64,000 nucleotides of DNA from Viridibacillus sp050278625 (GCF_050278625.1 NZ_JBNNTI010000007.1:49902-113901), one strand, 5' to 3'. Counted from the first letter of the stretch, positions 44,484 to 54,654 are shown. The notes: generated by a model not told the origin, from the sequence alone. A program made the numbers and translations.

Positions 44484-46898
44484 TTAAATCGCTACAATAT
44501 TCACAAGTTTCCCAGGAACAGCGATAATTTTTTTAATTTCTTTTCCGGCAATTTGTTCAGCAATTTTTTCATCTGCGAGCGCAATTTCTTGTAAATCTTC
44601 ACAAGATGCGTCTTTGGATACTAAAATTTTGGCTTTTACTTTACCGTTTACTTGCACTACAACTTCAATTTCGTCGTCAGTTAGTTTCGCCTCATCAAAC
44701 GTTGGCCATGCATCATAAGTTAATGTTTCTTCTTGACCAAACTTCGCCCATAACTCTTCAGCAATATGTGGAGCAATTGGCGCTAACATTTTAACAAAGC
44801 CTTCAGCATAAGCTGTCGGCACGACGTCTGCTTTGTAGCAATCGTTGATGAATACCATCATTTGGGAAATAGCTGTGTTGAAACGGATATGCTCGTAGTT
44901 TTCAGTTACTTTTTTCACTGTTTGGTTATACACTTTTTCTAAAGTTGTATCATCTGAAGCTTGGATTTTATCTGATACTGTACCATCTTCGTTGATAAAT
45001 AGACGCCATATACGATCTAAGAAGCGTCGAGCTCCATCAAGGCCGTTTTCAGACCATGGAATAGATGCTTCAAGTGGGCCCATGAACATTTCGTAAAGAC
45101 GAAGTGTATCTGCTCCGTGGCTCGCAATGATATCGTCAGGGTTTACTACATTCCCTTTTGATTTAGACATTTTCTCATTACCTTCTCCTAAAATCATCCC
45201 TTGGTTGAATAATTTTTGGAAAGGTTCTTTAGTCGGTACAACACCTAGATCATATAATACTTTATGCCAGAAACGAGCATATAGTAAGTGCAGAACAGCG
45301 TGTTCTTGACCACCAATGTAAATATCAACTGGTAACCAGCGTTTTAATAACTCTGGATCTGCCAGCATTTCATCATTCGTTGGATCAATGTAACGTAGGA
45401 AGTACCAGCTTGAGCCAGCCCATTGTGGCATAGTATTTGTTTCACGACGGCCTTTTTTGCCTGTTACAGGGTCAACTACATTTACCCACTCTTCAATATT
45501 CGCAAGTGGTGATTCACCTGTTCCACTTGGGCGGATATCATCTGTTTTAGGTAAAATAAGTGGTAGCTCTGATTCATCAAGCGTTGTTACTTCGCCATCT
45601 TCCCAATGGATAACTGGAATTGGCTCGCCCCAATAACGTTGGCGACTAAATAACCAGTCGCGTAGACGATAAGAAATTTTCTTTTCACCGACACCTTTTT
45701 CTTCTAACCATTCAATCGCTTTTGCAATGGCTTCTTCTTTACCTAAACCATCAAGGAACCCAGAGTTAATATGTTTTCCTTCTCCAGCGTAAGCTTCTTT
45801 TTCTATGTCTCCACCAGCTACAACTTCAACGATTGGTAAATCGAATTGTTTCGCAAATTCATAGTCACGTTCGTCATGAGCAGGTACAGCCATAATTGCA
45901 CCTGTACCATATGTTGCAAGTACATAGTCAGCAATCCAAATTGGCATCTTTTCGCCATTAATCGGATTAATAGCATAAGCGCCTGTGAATACACCTGTTT
46001 TTTCTTTTGCAAGGTCAGTACGTTCAAGGTCTGATTTCATTTTCACTTCGTCTAAGTATGCTTCAACCGCTGCTTTTTGCGCATCTGTTGTAATTTCTGC
46101 TACTAGTTTGTGTTCCGGAGCAAGTACTGCATAAGTAGCACCAAATAATGTATCCGGACGTGTTGTGAACACACGGAACGATTGATTTGTACCATCTACC
46201 GTGAATACCACTTCTGCACCTTCAGAGCGACCAATCCAGTGACGTTGCATATCTTTAATATTTTCTGGCCAATCAACTTCTTCTAAATCGTCAACTAAAC
46301 GATCAGCATAAGCAGTAATTTTCAGCATCCATTGTTTCATAGGACGGCGTTCAACAGGGTGTCCGCCACGTTCTGATTTACCATCAATTACTTCTTCATT
46401 GGCAAGTACTGTACCAAGTGCTGGGCACCAGTTTACAGCTACTTCATCAATATAAGCTAAGCCTTTTTTATATAGTTGAACAAAAATCCATTGAGTCCAT
46501 TTATAGTAACTTGGATCTGTTGTATTGATTTCGCGATCCCAGTCATATGAGAAGCCAAGTTCTTGAATTTGACGTTTAAATGTCGCAATATTTTTTGCAG
46601 TAAATTCAGCTGGGTCATTACCTGTGTCTAGAGCGTATTGTTCAGCCGGTAGTCCGAATGCATCCCAACCAATTGGGTGAAGGACATTATAGCCTTGCAT
46701 ACGTTTGAAACGACTTAAAATATCTGTTGCTGTATATCCTTCAGGGTGTCCAACATGTAAACCTGCTCCTGATGGATAAGGGAACATATCTAGTGCATAA
46801 AATTTTGGCTTTGACTCGTCATTAACAGTTTTAAATGTATTATGTTCTGCCCAATACGATTGCCATTTCTTCTCGATTTCTTGATGATTAAAATTCAA
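44484..46898 (-). CDS. leuS: Leucyl-tRNA synthetase
   Basis: The 804-residue class I synthetase has FPYPSGAGLHVGHPEGYT (HIGH), an editing CP1 domain (TTRPDTLFGATY, and ATYGTGAIMAVPAHDERD), EKMSKSKGNVVNPDD (KMSKS) and the tRNA-binding C-terminal domain. Length is normal for bacilli. Start TTG with AAGGAGG eight bases upstream. Controlled by a leucine T-box. Confidence 0.98.
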   Translation of the reverse strand: MNFNHQEIEKKWQSYWAEHNTFKTVNDESKPKFYALDMFPYPSGAGLHVGHPEGYTATDILSRFKRMQGYNVLHPIGWDAFGLPAEQYALDTGNDPAEFTAKNIATFKRQIQELGFSYDWDREINTTDPSYYKWTQWIFVQLYKKGLAYIDEVAVNWCPALGTVLANEEVIDGKSERGGHPVERRPMKQWMLKITAYADRLVDDLEEVDWPENIKDMQRHWIGRSEGAEVVFTVDGTNQSFRVFTTRPDTLFGATYAVLAPEHKLVAEITTDAQKAAVEAYLDEVKMKSDLERTDLAKEKTGVFTGAYAINPINGEKMPIWIADYVLATYGTGAIMAVPAHDERDYEFAKQFDLPIVEVVAGGDIEKEAYAGEGKHINSGFLDGLGKEEAIAKAIEWLEEKGVGEKKISYRLRDWLFSRQRYWGEPIPVIHWEDGEVTTLDESELPLILPKTDDIRPSGTGESPLANIEEWVNVVDPVTGKKGRRETNTMPQWAGSSWYFLRYIDPTNDEMLADPELLKRWLPVDIYIGGQEHAVLHLLYARFWHKVLYDLGVVPTKEPFQKLFNQGMILGEGNEKMSKSKGNVVNPDDIIASHGADTLRLYEMFMGPLEASIPWSENGLDGARRFLDRIWRLFINEDGTVSDKIQASDDTTLEKVYNQTVKKVTENYEHIRFNTAISQMMVFINDCYKADVVPTAYAEGFVKMLAPIAPHIAEELWAKFGQEETLTYDAWPTFDEAKLTDDEIEVVVQVNGKVKAKILVSKDASCEDLQEIALADEKIAEQIAGKEIKKIIAVPGKLVNIVAI

Positions 46899-46974
46899 TG
46901 ATTTCTCCTCCTTAAACTAACAAAACAAGTTTCGCCAATTGCATTGTCATAATATTCCTATTCTATAGACAAAA

Positions 46975-47215
46975 CAAAAACTCCCGTCCCTAGAAAAAGG
47001 GACGAGAGCTTAAAAAGTTTCCCGCGGTACCACCCAAATTAGTGTATGACACTCAACTTGACTCCTTAACGCGGAAAACGGCTTTGGTTACACTTGTATT
47101 CACCATTGCAGACTCCAAGGCGAGTTCAATTTATCCATTTACTAGCTTACACCACCCGCTAGCTCTCTTGAAAATCAAATAAATTTACTATTCCTTATCA
47201 TAGTCTTGTTATATT
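46975..47215 (-). promoter_or_regulatory. T-box riboswitch (leucine) upstream of leuS
   Basis: Minus-strand leader with AGAGAGCTAGCGGGTGGTG (Stem I), T-box core AATTTGGGTGGTACCGCG (about 47026-47042) and terminator GCTCTCGTCCCT...AGGGACGGGAGT (about 46980-47012) with U-tract. The specifier loop reads GAA-CTC-G, giving CUC (47122-47124), a leucine codon. 47216-47388, between this leader and the next terminator, holds promoter-like AT-rich sequence and nothing else I can support. Confidence 0.94.
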
Positions 47216-47385
47216 GAATCTAATTCTAATCGAATTGAGCGAAAATGACAAGCAATTTTAAAAAACATTTGGAAATAATAGGATTATATTTTCCTAAACG
47301 AATACACTCTATTAAATGTATAGGGGCGAGTTCCCTCTATTTAGGTGTGAAGTAAAAGACACCAATTATATAAGTTTTATCAATA

Positions 47386-47421
47386 AAAAAAGAAAGGTAT
47401 TTCATATGCCTTTCTTTTTCA
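47386..47421 (-). terminator. Terminator of the CoA-transferase operon
   Basis: AAAAAGAAAGG-AT / AT-CCTTTCTTTTT hairpin just beyond the stop codon of the B subunit gene. Confidence 0.88.
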
Positions 47422-47433
47422 TATAGAAATACC

Positions 47434-48090
47434 TTATCTAACAACTACATTTTCTTGCACATTTTCAACGTTTAAATTTGCTCCAGTAGCTGCGACAACT
47501 TCTTCTACTGTATATCCTTCAAACACTTCTCTTAGTACCAGTCCTGAAGGTGTTACATCAATGACAGCACGATCAGTAATGATCTTGTCGACAACAGTCT
47601 TTCCTGTCAAAGGTAGCTCACAAGCCTTTTTAATCTTAGGCGATCCATCTTTTGCTACATGTTCCATTATAACGATAATTTTCTTGGCACCATGTACTAA
47701 GTCCATCGCTCCGCCCATACCTTTAATCATTTTCCCTGGAATCATCCAATTGGCTAAGTCACCAGTTTCAGACACTTCCATTCCACCTAAAATAGCGACA
47801 TCAATATGTCCCCCGCGGATCATAGCAAAGGATTCGGCATTGCTAAAGAAAGCAGAGCCAGGGATTGTTGTCACCGTTTCTTTCCCTGCATTGATCAGAT
47901 CAGGATCTACCTCATCCTCTGTCGGATAAGGTCCAATTCCTAACAATCCATTTTCTGATTGTAAAATAACCACTTTATTTGGTGCTATATAATTAGCCAC
48001 TAATGTTGGCATACCAATTCCTAAATTAACATAATTCCCGTCAGCAATTTCCTGCTCCGCACGGCGTGCAATTATTTCTCTTACATTCAT
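47434..48090 (-). CDS. scoB: 3-oxoacid CoA-transferase subunit B
   Basis: The 218-residue beta subunit has the catalytic-glutamate motif SENGLLGIGPYPTEDEVDPDLIN and the NLGIGMPTLV opening. With subunit A it transfers CoA from succinyl-CoA (or another acyl-CoA) to acetoacetate or a similar acid. Specificity (succinyl- versus butyrate/acetate-) cannot be told from sequence alone. RBS AAAGGGG. It lies 19 bp after the A subunit gene. Confidence 0.9.
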   Translation of the reverse strand: MNVREIIARRAEQEIADGNYVNLGIGMPTLVANYIAPNKVVILQSENGLLGIGPYPTEDEVDPDLINAGKETVTTIPGSAFFSNAESFAMIRGGHIDVAILGGMEVSETGDLANWMIPGKMIKGMGGAMDLVHGAKKIIVIMEHVAKDGSPKIKKACELPLTGKTVVDKIITDRAVIDVTPSGLVLREVFEGYTVEEVVAATGANLNVENVQENVVVR

Positions 48091-48109
48091 ATCTCAAAGT
48101 CCCCTTTCT

Positions 48110-48799
48110 TTAAGAACGAATCATTAAACGTTCAATTCTTTTTTCCTGTTTTGCCTGTACTATGCCTTGGACGTAAATACTCGGTGTTTGAACTTGGTTA
48201 GCATCAATATCCCCTGGCTCCACTAGTTCCTCTACCTCAGCAATTGTAAAACGCCCAGCTGCAGCCATGATTGGATTAAAATTTTGTGCTGTTTTGTTAT
48301 AAATTAAATTACCAAAACGATCTGCCTTAGCTGCCCTGATTAAGGAAAAGTCTGCACGTAATGCTTCCTCTAAAACATATTCCTTACCATCGAATATGCG
48401 CGTTTCCTTTCCTTCCGCAACTGGAGTCCCCACTCCCGCAGGTGTATAAAATGCTGGAATCCCTGCTCCTCCTGCACGGATTTTCTCGGCTAGTGTACCT
48501 TGAGGTGTCAGTTCTACCTCAATTTCACCAGATAGCACTTGACGCTCGAATTCCTTATTTTCCCCTACATAAGAGCCGATCATTTTCTTTATTTGTTTTT
48601 TATGTAGCAAAAGTCCAAGTCCCCAATCATCTACACCACAATTATTTGAAATAATGGTTAGGTCTTTCACTTCTTTTTCAACTAAAGCTAAAATGAGTTG
48701 CTCTGGAATACCAACTAAGCCAAATCCACCAACCATAAGCGTCATACCATCTTGAATGTCAGCAATAGCTTCACTTGCAGAAGTATATATAGGCTTCAC
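48110..48799 (-). CDS. scoA: 3-oxoacid CoA-transferase subunit A
   Basis: The 229-residue alpha subunit carries DGMTLMVGGFGLVGIPEQLI and ADRFGNLIYNKTAQNFNPIMA motifs of family I CoA-transferases. It pairs with the downstream B subunit gene in a two-gene operon; GTG start. The normal two-subunit form, not fused. Not next to other fatty acid or ketone body genes. Confidence 0.9.
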   Translation of the reverse strand: MKPIYTSASEAIADIQDGMTLMVGGFGLVGIPEQLILALVEKEVKDLTIISNNCGVDDWGLGLLLHKKQIKKMIGSYVGENKEFERQVLSGEIEVELTPQGTLAEKIRAGGAGIPAFYTPAGVGTPVAEGKETRIFDGKEYVLEEALRADFSLIRAAKADRFGNLIYNKTAQNFNPIMAAAGRFTIAEVEELVEPGDIDANQVQTPSIYVQGIVQAKQEKRIERLMIRS

Positions 48800-48912
48800 C
48801 TTTCTTACCCCTTTCTTTATTTGAAATTTCTCCCTCTTCTATTTTCGCAAACAAGTATCAAATATTCAAATTCTAGCAAATATATGTATTTATTTAGTAT
48901 TTTATACAAACA

Positions 48913-48952
48913 AAAAACTGAGAATCTCAAAGACTCTCAGTTTTTTTATCTT
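48913..48952 (-). terminator. Terminator of the MFS transporter gene
   Basis: AAAAACTGAGA pairs with TCTCAGTTTTT; the A-run at left gives the minus-strand U-tract. Confidence 0.92.
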
Positions 48953-50111
48953 TCAACGGTCGGTCATACATGATGTAAGGTATTATCGCAATCGCAAGGA
49001 AAATCGTTAAAACGATAAACATGATATGCATTCCTAGTTGATCAGCCAATACTCCCCCTATGAAGGGTCCGACCATACGACCTATCATCGCTGCACTATT
49101 TACAATCCCTTGATAAAATCCATCCCGTCCTTTTGGCGCCAATGCGCTAGCAATTGTAGGAATTGCTGGCCATACGAACATTTCACCAAAAGTTAAAATG
49201 ATAATCGCGACCATGAACATCTGGAATGATTCTGCAAAGCTCACTACAATAAAGGATATGATGTAAATGGCAATCCCTAACACTAGCTGAGCTTTCATGA
49301 GATGTTCCAATTTCTTTACAATCGGATTAATCAGTGGTTGCCCAATTACAATCAGTAAACCATTTACAGTCCAAAGCAAACTATATTGCTTCAATGAAAT
49401 ACCTAAATCTTGTGTATAAGATGAAATTGTTGTCGTCCATTGTGAATAGGCAATCCAACTGAATAGGAAACCTGATGATAATATTAATAGTGCTATAAAA
49501 GAGGATTTATCCTTCACGTGTTTACTTTCACTGACAACAGATGTTGGCCCCATTGATTGTTCACCCATTGAACGAAATCCATAAAATGCAATAAAGAAAA
49601 ATACAATATACATTAATAAATTCGCACTGAATAAATAGTCAAAACTATACGATGCCACGACTCCTGCAAGAGCTGGCCCAATCGCTACTCCTAAGTTTTG
49701 AGCTAAGTAAATCGCATTAAATCCACGTCGACCCCCTTCAGGCCAAGCAGTACCTACCATTGCGAACATACTTGGGAATACTACTCCACCGCTAAAACCA
49801 ATAAGTGTTAAAAACCACACATAATGTGGCCAACCATGCCAAATCGTTAAGCCGATTAGACCTAAAATCGTCACAATAATGCCGAACATTATTGCCTTAT
49901 AACCGCCATATCGGTCAAATAAATAACCACCTAGTAAATTACCAACAACACCTGCAGCGCTATTTGCCATTAACACAAGTCCTGCCACAGATAGAGATTG
50001 CCCTAGATGATCATGCATATAAATTGTATTTAACGGCCATAAAAACGAACTACCTGTAACATTTACAAGCATCCCAATAATTAATAACCAGACACTTTTC
50101 GGCATCCCCAT
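48927..50111 (-). CDS. MFS transporter (YttB-like)
   Basis: The 394-residue protein has 12 hydrophobic helices and the MFS loop signature between helices 2 and 3 (GGYLFDRYGGYKA, the GxLaDRxGrkxxl equivalent). Likely a proton-driven exporter of small molecules, similar to Bacillus YttB drug-efflux-type proteins; substrate unknown. Two ATGs are possible starts (residues 1 and 3) because of G-rich sequence upstream. The terminator overlaps the final codons. Confidence 0.85.
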   Translation of the reverse strand: MGMPKSVWLLIIGMLVNVTGSSFLWPLNTIYMHDHLGQSLSVAGLVLMANSAAGVVGNLLGGYLFDRYGGYKAIMFGIIVTILGLIGLTIWHGWPHYVWFLTLIGFSGGVVFPSMFAMVGTAWPEGGRRGFNAIYLAQNLGVAIGPALAGVVASYSFDYLFSANLLMYIVFFFIAFYGFRSMGEQSMGPTSVVSESKHVKDKSSFIALLILSSGFLFSWIAYSQWTTTISSYTQDLGISLKQYSLLWTVNGLLIVIGQPLINPIVKKLEHLMKAQLVLGIAIYIISFIVVSFAESFQMFMVAIIILTFGEMFVWPAIPTIASALAPKGRDGFYQGIVNSAAMIGRMVGPFIGGVLADQLGMHIMFIVLTIFLAIAIIPYIMYDRPLKDKKTESL

Positions 50112-50268
50112 ACCCCCATTGTTTCGTGTAACTAAATAATTTTATTTCATTTCCACTATTTCAACAACCCCAATAAGCTTTTTTCTATTATTTTTTTCAC
50201 TTAAACAAAATGATTCGATGTATAGGCCATTCCCATGTTAAAATAGTTCGTTAGAGGAGTGAAAATGC

Positions 50269-51228
50269 ATGACTGAAAATTTATTTCCGTTCCCTTCTGA
50301 TGGGAAACGTTATTATACATGGAATCGATATTTACGTGACGAGTTTGGTCACAAAGTATATAAAGTAGCTTTGGATGCAGGTTTTGACTGCCCAAACCGT
50401 GATGGTACTGTAGCATTTGGTGGATGTACATTTTGTAGTGCAGCTGGCTCGGGAGACTTCGCTGGTGATCGCGTTGACCCAATTCCAGTTCAATTCGAAA
50501 AAATTAAACATAAGATGGAGCAAAAATGGAAAAACGGCAAAACGATGGCTTATTTCCAAGCGTATACAAATACACATGCTCCATTACCAATCTTAAAAGA
50601 GAAATTTGAGGCAGCTTTAGCCCAAGAAGGTGTTATGGGGATTAGTATTGCTACCCGACCTGATTGCTTACCTGATGATGTCGTTGAATATTTAGCTGAA
50701 CTTAACGAAAGAACTTATTTATGGGTAGAACTAGGTTTACAAACTGTCCATGAAAAAACAGCGACAATGATTAACCGTGCACATGATTTTGCGACTTATG
50801 TTGAAGGCGTCGAAAAATTACGCAAGCATAATATTCGAGTATGTAGTCATATCATTAACGGGTTACCTCTAGAAACAAATAAAATGATGATGGAGACTGC
50901 ACGAGCTGTCGCTAATCTTGATGTACAAGGGATTAAAATTCATCTACTTCATTTATTAAAAGGTACACCTATGGTTAAACAATACGAAAAAGGTATCCTT
51001 GAATTTCTGGATAAGGATGAATATATTAAGCTGGTAGCTGACCAACTAGAAATTATTCCCCCTGAAATGATCGTACACCGAATTACTGGTGACGGACCTA
51101 TCGACTTAATGATTGGTCCAATGTGGAGTGTTAACAAGTGGGAAGTTTTAAATGGCATTGATGCCGAACTAGAAAGACGAGGTAGCTGGCAAGGGAAGCT
51201 TTACAATGCGGAAGTGACAACTAAATGA
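50269..51228 (+). CDS. ytqA: Radical SAM protein YtqA (TIGR01212 type)
   Basis: The 319-residue protein has a radical SAM cluster motif of longer spacing, DCPNRDGTVAFGGCTFC, as in TIGR01212 proteins, plus AYTNTHAPLP and the SIATRPDCLPD region. Substrate is unknown; it is thought to be RNA- or translation-related because of coupling with YtqB. RBS GAGGAG. Its stop overlaps the ytqB start by four bases (ATGA). Confidence 0.93.
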   Translation: MTENLFPFPSDGKRYYTWNRYLRDEFGHKVYKVALDAGFDCPNRDGTVAFGGCTFCSAAGSGDFAGDRVDPIPVQFEKIKHKMEQKWKNGKTMAYFQAYTNTHAPLPILKEKFEAALAQEGVMGISIATRPDCLPDDVVEYLAELNERTYLWVELGLQTVHEKTATMINRAHDFATYVEGVEKLRKHNIRVCSHIINGLPLETNKMMMETARAVANLDVQGIKIHLLHLLKGTPMVKQYEKGILEFLDKDEYIKLVADQLEIIPPEMIVHRITGDGPIDLMIGPMWSVNKWEVLNGIDAELERRGSWQGKLYNAEVTTK

Positions 51229-51797
51229 AACTTCAACGCGTTCTGCAATACACAAAAGCTTTACTAGCAGATACAGTAGTAGTTGGCGATTCTGTTGTTG
51301 ATGCGACAGCTGGTAATGGTCATGATACAGCCTTTTTAGCAGAGCTTGTAGGTGATACAGGTCATGTCTATGCTTTTGATGTGCAGCAGCAAGCTGTTGA
51401 CGCAACAAAGTCACGCCTTGCTGAAAGCCAATTAGACAAGCAAGCCACAGTTATTTTAGATGGACATCAAAATGTAAAACAATATGTTTCAGAACCTATT
51501 AGAGCAGCTATTTTTAATCTCGGTTATTTACCTGGCAGTGAGCACTCAATTGTCACAAAGCCTGATACTACAATCGAAGCTGTTTCAAACTTACTAGACC
51601 TACTACATGTTGGTGGTATGATTATTCTCGTTGTGTATCATGGTCATGAAGGTGGCAAGGATGAGCGCGACAGATTATTAGCCTTTGTTAGTGACCTTCC
51701 ACAAAAATATGTTCATGTATTACGTTATGAATTTATTAATCAAAAGAATGATCCTCCATTTATCATCGCTCTAGAGAAAATGAAGGACCTACCATAG
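51225..51797 (+). CDS. ytqB: SAM-dependent rRNA-type methyltransferase YtqB
   Basis: The 190-residue Rossmann methyltransferase has VVDATAGNGHDTAFLAEL (SAM loop), YAFDVQQQAV, and AIFNLGYLPGSEH, a characteristic (N/D)LGYLPG motif of the YtqB family. YtqB of Bacillus is reported as a tRNA/rRNA-type methyltransferase; target here inferred. Translationally coupled to ytqA. Confidence 0.92.
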   Translation: MKLQRVLQYTKALLADTVVVGDSVVDATAGNGHDTAFLAELVGDTGHVYAFDVQQQAVDATKSRLAESQLDKQATVILDGHQNVKQYVSEPIRAAIFNLGYLPGSEHSIVTKPDTTIEAVSNLLDLLHVGGMIILVVYHGHEGGKDERDRLLAFVSDLPQKYVHVLRYEFINQKNDPPFIIALEKMKDLP

Positions 51798-51814
51798 CCT
51801 GACTACCAATTTAT

Positions 51815-51857
51815 TACTTCTATTACCGTTCATTCAGGTAATAGAAGTCTTTTTTCA
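51815..51857 (+). terminator. ytqAB terminator
   Basis: ACTTCTATTACC pairs with GGTAATAGAAGT, followed by CTTTTTT. Confidence 0.92.
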
Positions 51858-51942
51858 ACTCATTCCCTTTAAAAAATACATGAATAAAAGGTATTACACA
51901 TAGTGATACTAATAACATTCTATATTAATAAGGAGAATCAGT

Positions 51943-53010
51943 ATGCCAAAAATCCATGCAGTTAGTACATATAATCCTCCGTTTAAATTAGTACAAACTC
52001 AAGCTGAGCATTTTGTTCGTACTCTTTTTTCACAAAAAATAACTCAACTCGAGCGCTATCTAAAAGTTTTTGAAAATGGTGAAATTCTTAATCGCCATCT
52101 TACTATGCCAATTGATTGGTATAAACAAGATCATGATTTCGCTGAACGTAATCGACTTTACATTGAGCATGCTGTCTCTTTTGGCGTTACTGCTATTGAG
52201 CGATGTTTAGAAAAAGCTGGTGGGGTAAGTACGAAGGATATTGATGCGATTGTATTTATCTCTAGTACTGGTATTTCCACGCCAAGTATTGATGCTCGAA
52301 TTATGAACAAACTCCCTTTTTCTGAGCATGTTGTACGGATCCCTATTTGGGGCTTAGGTTGTGGCGGTGGTGCCGCAGGAATTAGTCGGGCTAATGACTA
52401 CTGTATTGCCCATCCTGCAGCAAAAGTTTTAGTACTATGTATTGAGCTATGTAGCCTTACCTTCCAGGCTAATGATTTTACTAAAAGTAACCTTATTGGC
52501 ACATCCCTTTTTGGAGATGGTGTCGCTTGTGCACTCGTTTGTGGCGATGCTGTCATGGCGCCTTCTCGTCAACCACTACCCGCTATTCAAGCTACCGCTT
52601 CCAAATGGCTTCCAGACTCAGAAGATGTCATGGGATGGGCTGTTGAAAATACAGGCTTTCACGTCATTTTCGCCAAAAGCATTCCAAGCGTTATCGAAAA
52701 CTGGCTAGCACCTTTTGTAGGAGAATTTTTGCAAGCTAATAAAACAGGACTGTCAAACCTCAATCATTTCGTAGCACATCCAGGTGGAAAAAAAGTATTG
52801 GCTGCTTATGAAACGGCTTTACAAATAGATTCGCAATTACTCATACCAAGTAAAACTATATTGCAGGAACATGGCAATATGTCTTCACCTACTGTTTTAT
52901 ATGTACTAGAAAAAACAATGACAGAATATGCTAACAAAGGAGATATCGGTTTAATGGCCGCTCTTGGTCCTGGCTTTAGTGGAGAATTATTACTCTTAGA
53001 ATGGAAGTGA
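51943..53010 (+). CDS. bpsA: Type III polyketide synthase (chalcone-synthase-like)
   Basis: The 355-residue CHS-family enzyme has the catalytic triad: Cys in VLCIELCSLTF, His in NHFVAHPGGKKVL, Asn in EHGNMSSPTVL. B. subtilis BpsA makes alkylpyrones from fatty acyl-CoA starters and malonyl-CoA; the membrane methyltransferase BpsB is encoded next. The same arrangement here (methyltransferase four bases downstream) supports that role. Product chain length is not predictable. Confidence 0.93.
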   Translation: MPKIHAVSTYNPPFKLVQTQAEHFVRTLFSQKITQLERYLKVFENGEILNRHLTMPIDWYKQDHDFAERNRLYIEHAVSFGVTAIERCLEKAGGVSTKDIDAIVFISSTGISTPSIDARIMNKLPFSEHVVRIPIWGLGCGGGAAGISRANDYCIAHPAAKVLVLCIELCSLTFQANDFTKSNLIGTSLFGDGVACALVCGDAVMAPSRQPLPAIQATASKWLPDSEDVMGWAVENTGFHVIFAKSIPSVIENWLAPFVGEFLQANKTGLSNLNHFVAHPGGKKVLAAYETALQIDSQLLIPSKTILQEHGNMSSPTVLYVLEKTMTEYANKGDIGLMAALGPGFSGELLLLEWK

Positions 53011-53014
53011 TGAC

Positions 53015-53554
53015 TTGCTATTTACTATTGTCTTCACCCTAATTTGTATACAGCGTTTGGGTGAATTAATGGTTGCACGGTCAAATGAGCGATATCAAAA
53101 AGACAAAGGAGCTATTGAAGCTGGGCAGGGACACTACCCTCTTATCGTGATGTTGCATACTCTCTTTTTATGTAGCCTACTCGTTGAATATTTATGGTTC
53201 AAACCTTCACTGAGCCCGCTCTGGCCTTTTCTACTAATAGCTTTTTTAACACTACAATTTGCACGTGTTTGGGCTATTCAATCACTTGGTCGTTTTTGGA
53301 ATACCAAAATTATTATTTTACCAGGTGCCAAACTTGTAAAACAGGGACCGTATAAATGGATGCCACATCCAAATTACGCCATTGTTGCACTTGAAATCGC
53401 CATCATACCTCTTATTTTCCAGGAATATTTTACGGCTATTCTTTTTACGTTGCTTAATTATGGCATGATGCTTATACGTATTCCGATAGAAGAAGAGGCA
53501 CTATCACAATATAGCAATCACCCTTCTAATGAATCTGATAAGATTTCTAGTTAA
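53015..53554 (+). CDS. bpsB: Isoprenylcysteine-carboxyl-methyltransferase-like membrane protein
   Basis: The 179-residue protein has four to five membrane helices and the ICMT/PEMT signature GPYKWMPHPNYAIVALE plus a C-terminal RIPIEEEAL. In B. subtilis BpsB methylates the hydroxyl of alkylpyrones made by BpsA. Start is TTG with GGAAG in the end of bpsA, a tightly coupled arrangement. It is cotranscribed with the polyketide synthase and followed by a terminator. Confidence 0.9.
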   Translation: MLFTIVFTLICIQRLGELMVARSNERYQKDKGAIEAGQGHYPLIVMLHTLFLCSLLVEYLWFKPSLSPLWPFLLIAFLTLQFARVWAIQSLGRFWNTKIIILPGAKLVKQGPYKWMPHPNYAIVALEIAIIPLIFQEYFTAILFTLLNYGMMLIRIPIEEEALSQYSNHPSNESDKISS

Positions 53555-53556
53555 TA

Positions 53557-53604
53557 AAAATAACCTCTACATAGCTAAATTGGCTAAGTAGAGGTTATTT
53601 TTAT
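53557..53604. terminator. Bidirectional terminator
   Basis: AAAATAACCTCTAC pairs with GTAGAGGTTATTTT, inner TAGC/GCTA. It serves bpsAB and the converging monooxygenase gene; its right arm touches that gene's stop codon. Confidence 0.92.
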
Positions 53605-54602
53605 AGTATTTCCTTTGCAATTAATTCAAAGGATTTTAATTTGTCTTCAAAATTGTAAGCAATCGTTACAAGCATTACTTCTTCTGTTTGGTATACTTCT
53701 GCTAAGTTTTCAATTTGTTCTTTCACTTGTTGAGGATTTCCTACAATTAATCTTTTACGGAATTCTTCAATACTTTGCAAATCATAGATTGTATATGGAT
53801 AATTCATAGCTATTTCAATAGACGGCGTTCCAGCAGATGGCTTACCATGTGCTAAACGGAGCATAGATAGTTCCTTTGATGATGCAATTCTCTTAGCATC
53901 TTCTTCATTTTCTGCACAAACAACAAAAACTGCAACTGCTTGTTTTGGCTGTTGCAAATATTTAGATGGCTTAAAGCGATCTCTATATGCCTTTGCATAC
54001 GATGCGCCACCATCACCATTTATAAATTGGGCAAACATATATGGTAGGCCCTTTTCCGCAGCTAGATATGCTGAATTAGCACTTGAACCAAGCATCCAAA
54101 CAGGTGGTGCACTGTTGGCTACTGGCGTTGCTTTTAAACCTTGGAATGGATGACCTTTTGGTACTGCATCATGCAAATACATAAGTAAATTATCAATCTG
54201 TGTAGGGAACTGATTGACATCACGAAAATTCCCATCTTGTAAAGCTTGGGTTGCACGCGGCATACCACCTGGCGCTCTGCCCATCCCCGCATCAATGCGC
54301 CCTGGGTATAAGGCTTCTAATAACTTAAAATTCTCAGCAACTTTATACGCTGAATAATGAGGTAGCATGACACCACCTGAACCAACTCGAATGCTTTTTG
54401 TTACTGACGCTAAATGAGCTATTAGTATTTCAGGCGATGAACCCGCTAAAGTTGTTGTGTCATGATGTTCTGAAACCCAGAATCTTGAATAACCCCATTC
54501 CTCTGCTTTCTGCGCTAAAAACGTTGTTTGTTGCAACGCCTCCATAGCATTGGAACCTTCAGAAATGGGTGACTGGTCTAAAATACTTAATCGAATGTCC
54601 AA
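53601..54602 (-). CDS. Luciferase-like flavin monooxygenase
   Basis: The 333-residue protein is a bacterial-luciferase-like TIM-barrel: RLSILDQSPISEGS, WVSEHHDTTTLAGSSPEI, VGSGGVMLPHYSAYKVAE, LYPGRIDAGMGRAPGG. These features define the subfamily that includes YceB-type MsnO8-like proteins. It likely uses FMNH2, substrate unknown. TTG start with AGGAGG seven bases upstream. Stands alone. Confidence 0.9.
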   Translation of the reverse strand: MDIRLSILDQSPISEGSNAMEALQQTTFLAQKAEEWGYSRFWVSEHHDTTTLAGSSPEILIAHLASVTKSIRVGSGGVMLPHYSAYKVAENFKLLEALYPGRIDAGMGRAPGGMPRATQALQDGNFRDVNQFPTQIDNLLMYLHDAVPKGHPFQGLKATPVANSAPPVWMLGSSANSAYLAAEKGLPYMFAQFINGDGGASYAKAYRDRFKPSKYLQQPKQAVAVFVVCAENEEDAKRIASSKELSMLRLAHGKPSAGTPSIEIAMNYPYTIYDLQSIEEFRKRLIVGNPQQVKEQIENLAEVYQTEEVMLVTIAYNFEDKLKSFELIAKEIL

Positions 54603-54654
54603 AAGATCGCCTCCTAGCTAAAGAGTAACGAAACTTATTATATAACACCAATAA

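Noticed and set aside
53015..53554. Considered the TTG-start membrane ORF as a spurious extension of bpsA
   Set aside because: It has a clear ICMT-type motif, coupling to bpsA and the B. subtilis bpsAB precedent, so it is kept as a gene.
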